Source of the DNA: Candidatus Cloacimonadota bacterium
GTDB taxonomy: Bacteria; Cloacimonadota; Cloacimonadia; Cloacimonadales; WRIO01
NCBI GenBank assembly: GCA_009782695.1
Contig: WRIO01000006.1
Span: forward strand, 1-13,377
DNA: 13,377 nucleotides
Direction: 5' to 3'
A program made the position numbers and the translations under genes. This document shows, in pieces, positions 12,735-13,377 of the stretch (its first letter is position 1; each line of letters begins with the position of its first letter). Under the pieces are notes generated by a model that ran no database searches, was not told where the DNA came from, and saw nothing but the letters and a program-made list of their open reading frames with translations.

Positions 12735-13377
12735 ATGAAGCATTGGTCTGACTACAAAAATATTATCTTTGACCTCGATGGCACTTTGATAGATTCTATG
12801 GGTATCTGGCGCGAAATAGATATGAAATTTTTAAACAAAAGGAATATCGAAATGCCTGAAAAACTCTTTGCAGGCTTACCCTCAAACAACTTAAATGACA
12901 CTGCCCTATATCTAAAAGAAAGATTTCAGCTCCCCGATACTGTGGAGGAGATACTGTCCGAATGGCACCAAAATATGCTGCAACATTACGAAAAAAGCAT
13001 AGGTTTAAAACCTTTTGTGAGTGACTTTGTGCAGAAGCTAAAAGAGAGTGACAAAGTCCTAGCCGTCGGCACCAGTAATAGCCGTGCTTTGACAGAAATA
13101 ATCCTATCAAGGTTTGGTCTGCTGGGACACTTTGCCACCATAGTGACAGGTTGTGGCGATATAAAAGGTAAACCATTGCCCGATATATACTTGAAAGTGG
13201 CAGAAAATCTAAAAGTAGAGCCAGCCGAATGCCTCGTGTTTGAGGACTCATTGCCGGGGGTGCAAGCCGCGAAAAATGCGGGAATGACCGTGTATGCCAT
13301 AGCTGATCCCTCAGCTGAAAAATATAAAGAAAAAATCATCAGTATAGCCGACAGATATTTCACCTGTTACAGCCAGC
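12735..13377 (+). CDS. HAD-superfamily hydrolase, beta-phosphoglucomutase-like (3' end outside window)
   Basis: The frame starts at ATG 12735, three bases after the gpmI stop, and runs open to the window end, giving 214 residues. The four HAD motifs are present: FDLDGTLIDS (nucleophile Asp13 and acid Asp15), GTSNS (112-116), GDIKGKPLPD with Lys146, and VFEDSLPGVQAAKNAG with Glu170 and Asp171. A helical cap is inserted between motifs I and II (about residues 22-95), typical of subfamily IA. This places it with phosphatases and sugar-phosphate mutases such as beta-phosphoglucomutase or phosphoglycolate phosphatase, but the substrate cannot be assigned. The adjacency to gpmI may point to sugar-phosphate metabolism. 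The ribosome-binding site is weak, which fits translational coupling. Confidence 0.9.
   Translation, partial: MKHWSDYKNIIFDLDGTLIDSMGIWREIDMKFLNKRNIEMPEKLFAGLPSNNLNDTALYLKERFQLPDTVEEILSEWHQNMLQHYEKSIGLKPFVSDFVQKLKESDKVLAVGTSNSRALTEIILSRFGLLGHFATIVTGCGDIKGKPLPDIYLKVAENLKVEPAECLVFEDSLPGVQAAKNAGMTVYAIADPSAEKYKEKIISIADRYFTCYSQ

Overview
The window looks like chromosomal DNA of a Gram-negative, flagellated bacterium with fairly low GC and many ATA and AGA codons. Gram-negative is inferred from a beta-barrel-like outer-membrane protein ending in Phe and from a lipoprotein. Flagellation is inferred from flhA. The zinc-binding type of S14, the broken spc operon and abundant dispersed intergenic repeats suggest a lineage outside the well-studied Proteobacteria, perhaps a candidate phylum such as Cloacimonadota. 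That placement is a guess from general gene style, not from a database comparison.

Layout. (1) 1-2151, + strand: the S10/spc ribosomal protein block rplP(partial)-rpmC-rpsQ-rplN-rplX-rplE-rpsN, closed by a strong intrinsic terminator where rpsH normally follows. (2) 2202-2484: three tandem 79-bp repeats and a hairpin repeat, then uracil-DNA glycosylase (ung, +). (3) 3202-5316, - strand: a solitary flhA, convergent with ung. (4) 5437-8827, - strand: a compact four-gene operon whose products are predicted to act in the membrane or cell envelope. It holds an ECF-transporter S component-like protein, an exported protein with two sulfite-oxidase-like (SUOX-fold) domains but no cysteine, a lipoprotein with an alkaline-phosphatase/nucleotide-pyrophosphatase domain, and a membrane-anchored protein with another SUOX-like domain. 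(5) 8951-9315: a 95-bp tandem repeat and a hairpin. (6) 9316-10131, - strand: a putative outer-membrane beta-barrel protein with two calcium-type Asp loops. (7) 10523-10704, - strand: tRNA-Ile(GAT) and tRNA-Ala(TGC), the usual rRNA-operon spacer pair, here without rRNA. (8) 11199-13377, + strand: gpmI (independent phosphoglycerate mutase) and a HAD-family hydrolase cut by the window end.

The part most likely to be an undescribed system is the operon at 5437-8827. Its products could form an envelope pathway that captures a phosphorylated or nucleotide-linked vitamin, cleaves it outside the membrane and imports it through a shared ECF transporter. The domain assignments rest on motifs read by eye; the pathway is inference. 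A second theme is a modular dispersed repeat: the intergenic repeats in three places share a GTGC-rich head joined to different tails.
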